Positions 6,901 to 6,911 of a stretch of DNA of 6,911 nucleotides are shown in pieces (position 1 is the first letter of the stretch; the number at the start of each line of letters is the position of its first letter). Under the pieces are notes generated by a model that saw only the letters and a list, made by a program, of their open reading frames with translations, was not told where the DNA came from and made no database searches. The stretch covers positions 1 to 6,911 of the forward strand of contig JAGXLT010000049.1 in NCBI GenBank assembly GCA_018334525.1. The letters are read 5' to 3'. This DNA comes from Gammaproteobacteria bacterium (GTDB lineage: Bacteria > Pseudomonadota > Gammaproteobacteria > Nitrococcales > Nitrococcaceae). Position numbers and translations under genes: made by a program.

Positions 6901-6911
6901 TGACAGATCAG
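6900..6911 (+). CDS. glcE: Probable glcE start (glycolate oxidase FAD-binding subunit), four codons only
   Basis: An ATG at 6900 overlaps the glcD TAA by one base (TAATG) and has GGAG eight bases upstream. Only MTDQ is visible before the window ends. The identity is inferred from the usual glcD-glcE-glcF order, not from sequence similarity. Confidence 0.5.

Overview
The window looks like an ordinary chromosomal segment from a gammaproteobacterium with moderate GC content. The lineage call rests on the IscR-like regulator, the YqiB-like DUF1249 protein, the divergent ppsR/ppsA pair and the GlcD, all of which resemble their Escherichia coli homologues over most of their length. A marine or halophilic member is possible, but nothing here fixes the genus. 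The window is almost fully coding, with no stretch over 60 bases lacking a gene. I see no RNA gene, mobile element or CRISPR array.

The left half is a tightly packed leftward gene string. Read from right to left it holds ppsR (2908-2090), a DUF1249 gene (about 2067-1564), an IscR-like Rrf2 regulator (1548-1162) and a double-domain ABC transporter ATPase of the nucleoside/simple-sugar (YufO-like) type. The ATPase starts at TTG 1172 and runs off the left edge. The gaps are 22 and 15 bases, followed by an 11-base overlap, so one transcript is likely. The right half is rightward: ppsA (2959-5343), a 57-base regulatory gap, glcD (5401-6900) and the first four codons of a probable glcE.

Functionally the centre is a carbon-flux node. 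PpsA makes phosphoenolpyruvate from pyruvate. PpsR, encoded divergently 50 bases away, is the known type of kinase/phosphorylase that switches PpsA by phosphorylating a threonine two residues from the catalytic histidine. GlcD is the FAD subunit of glycolate oxidase, feeding glyoxylate into central metabolism. The ABC ATPase probably drives uptake of a nucleoside or related compound, and the adjacent Rrf2 protein is a candidate regulator of it.

Three items deserve the closest look. The IscR-like protein has lost two of the three cluster-ligating cysteines. The ppsA-glcD gap holds a PdhR/GlcC/LldR-type palindrome overlapping a predicted promoter. A 9-base inverted repeat encloses that operator and takes in part of the glcD Shine-Dalgarno. 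I do not see a convincing wholly new system in this window.
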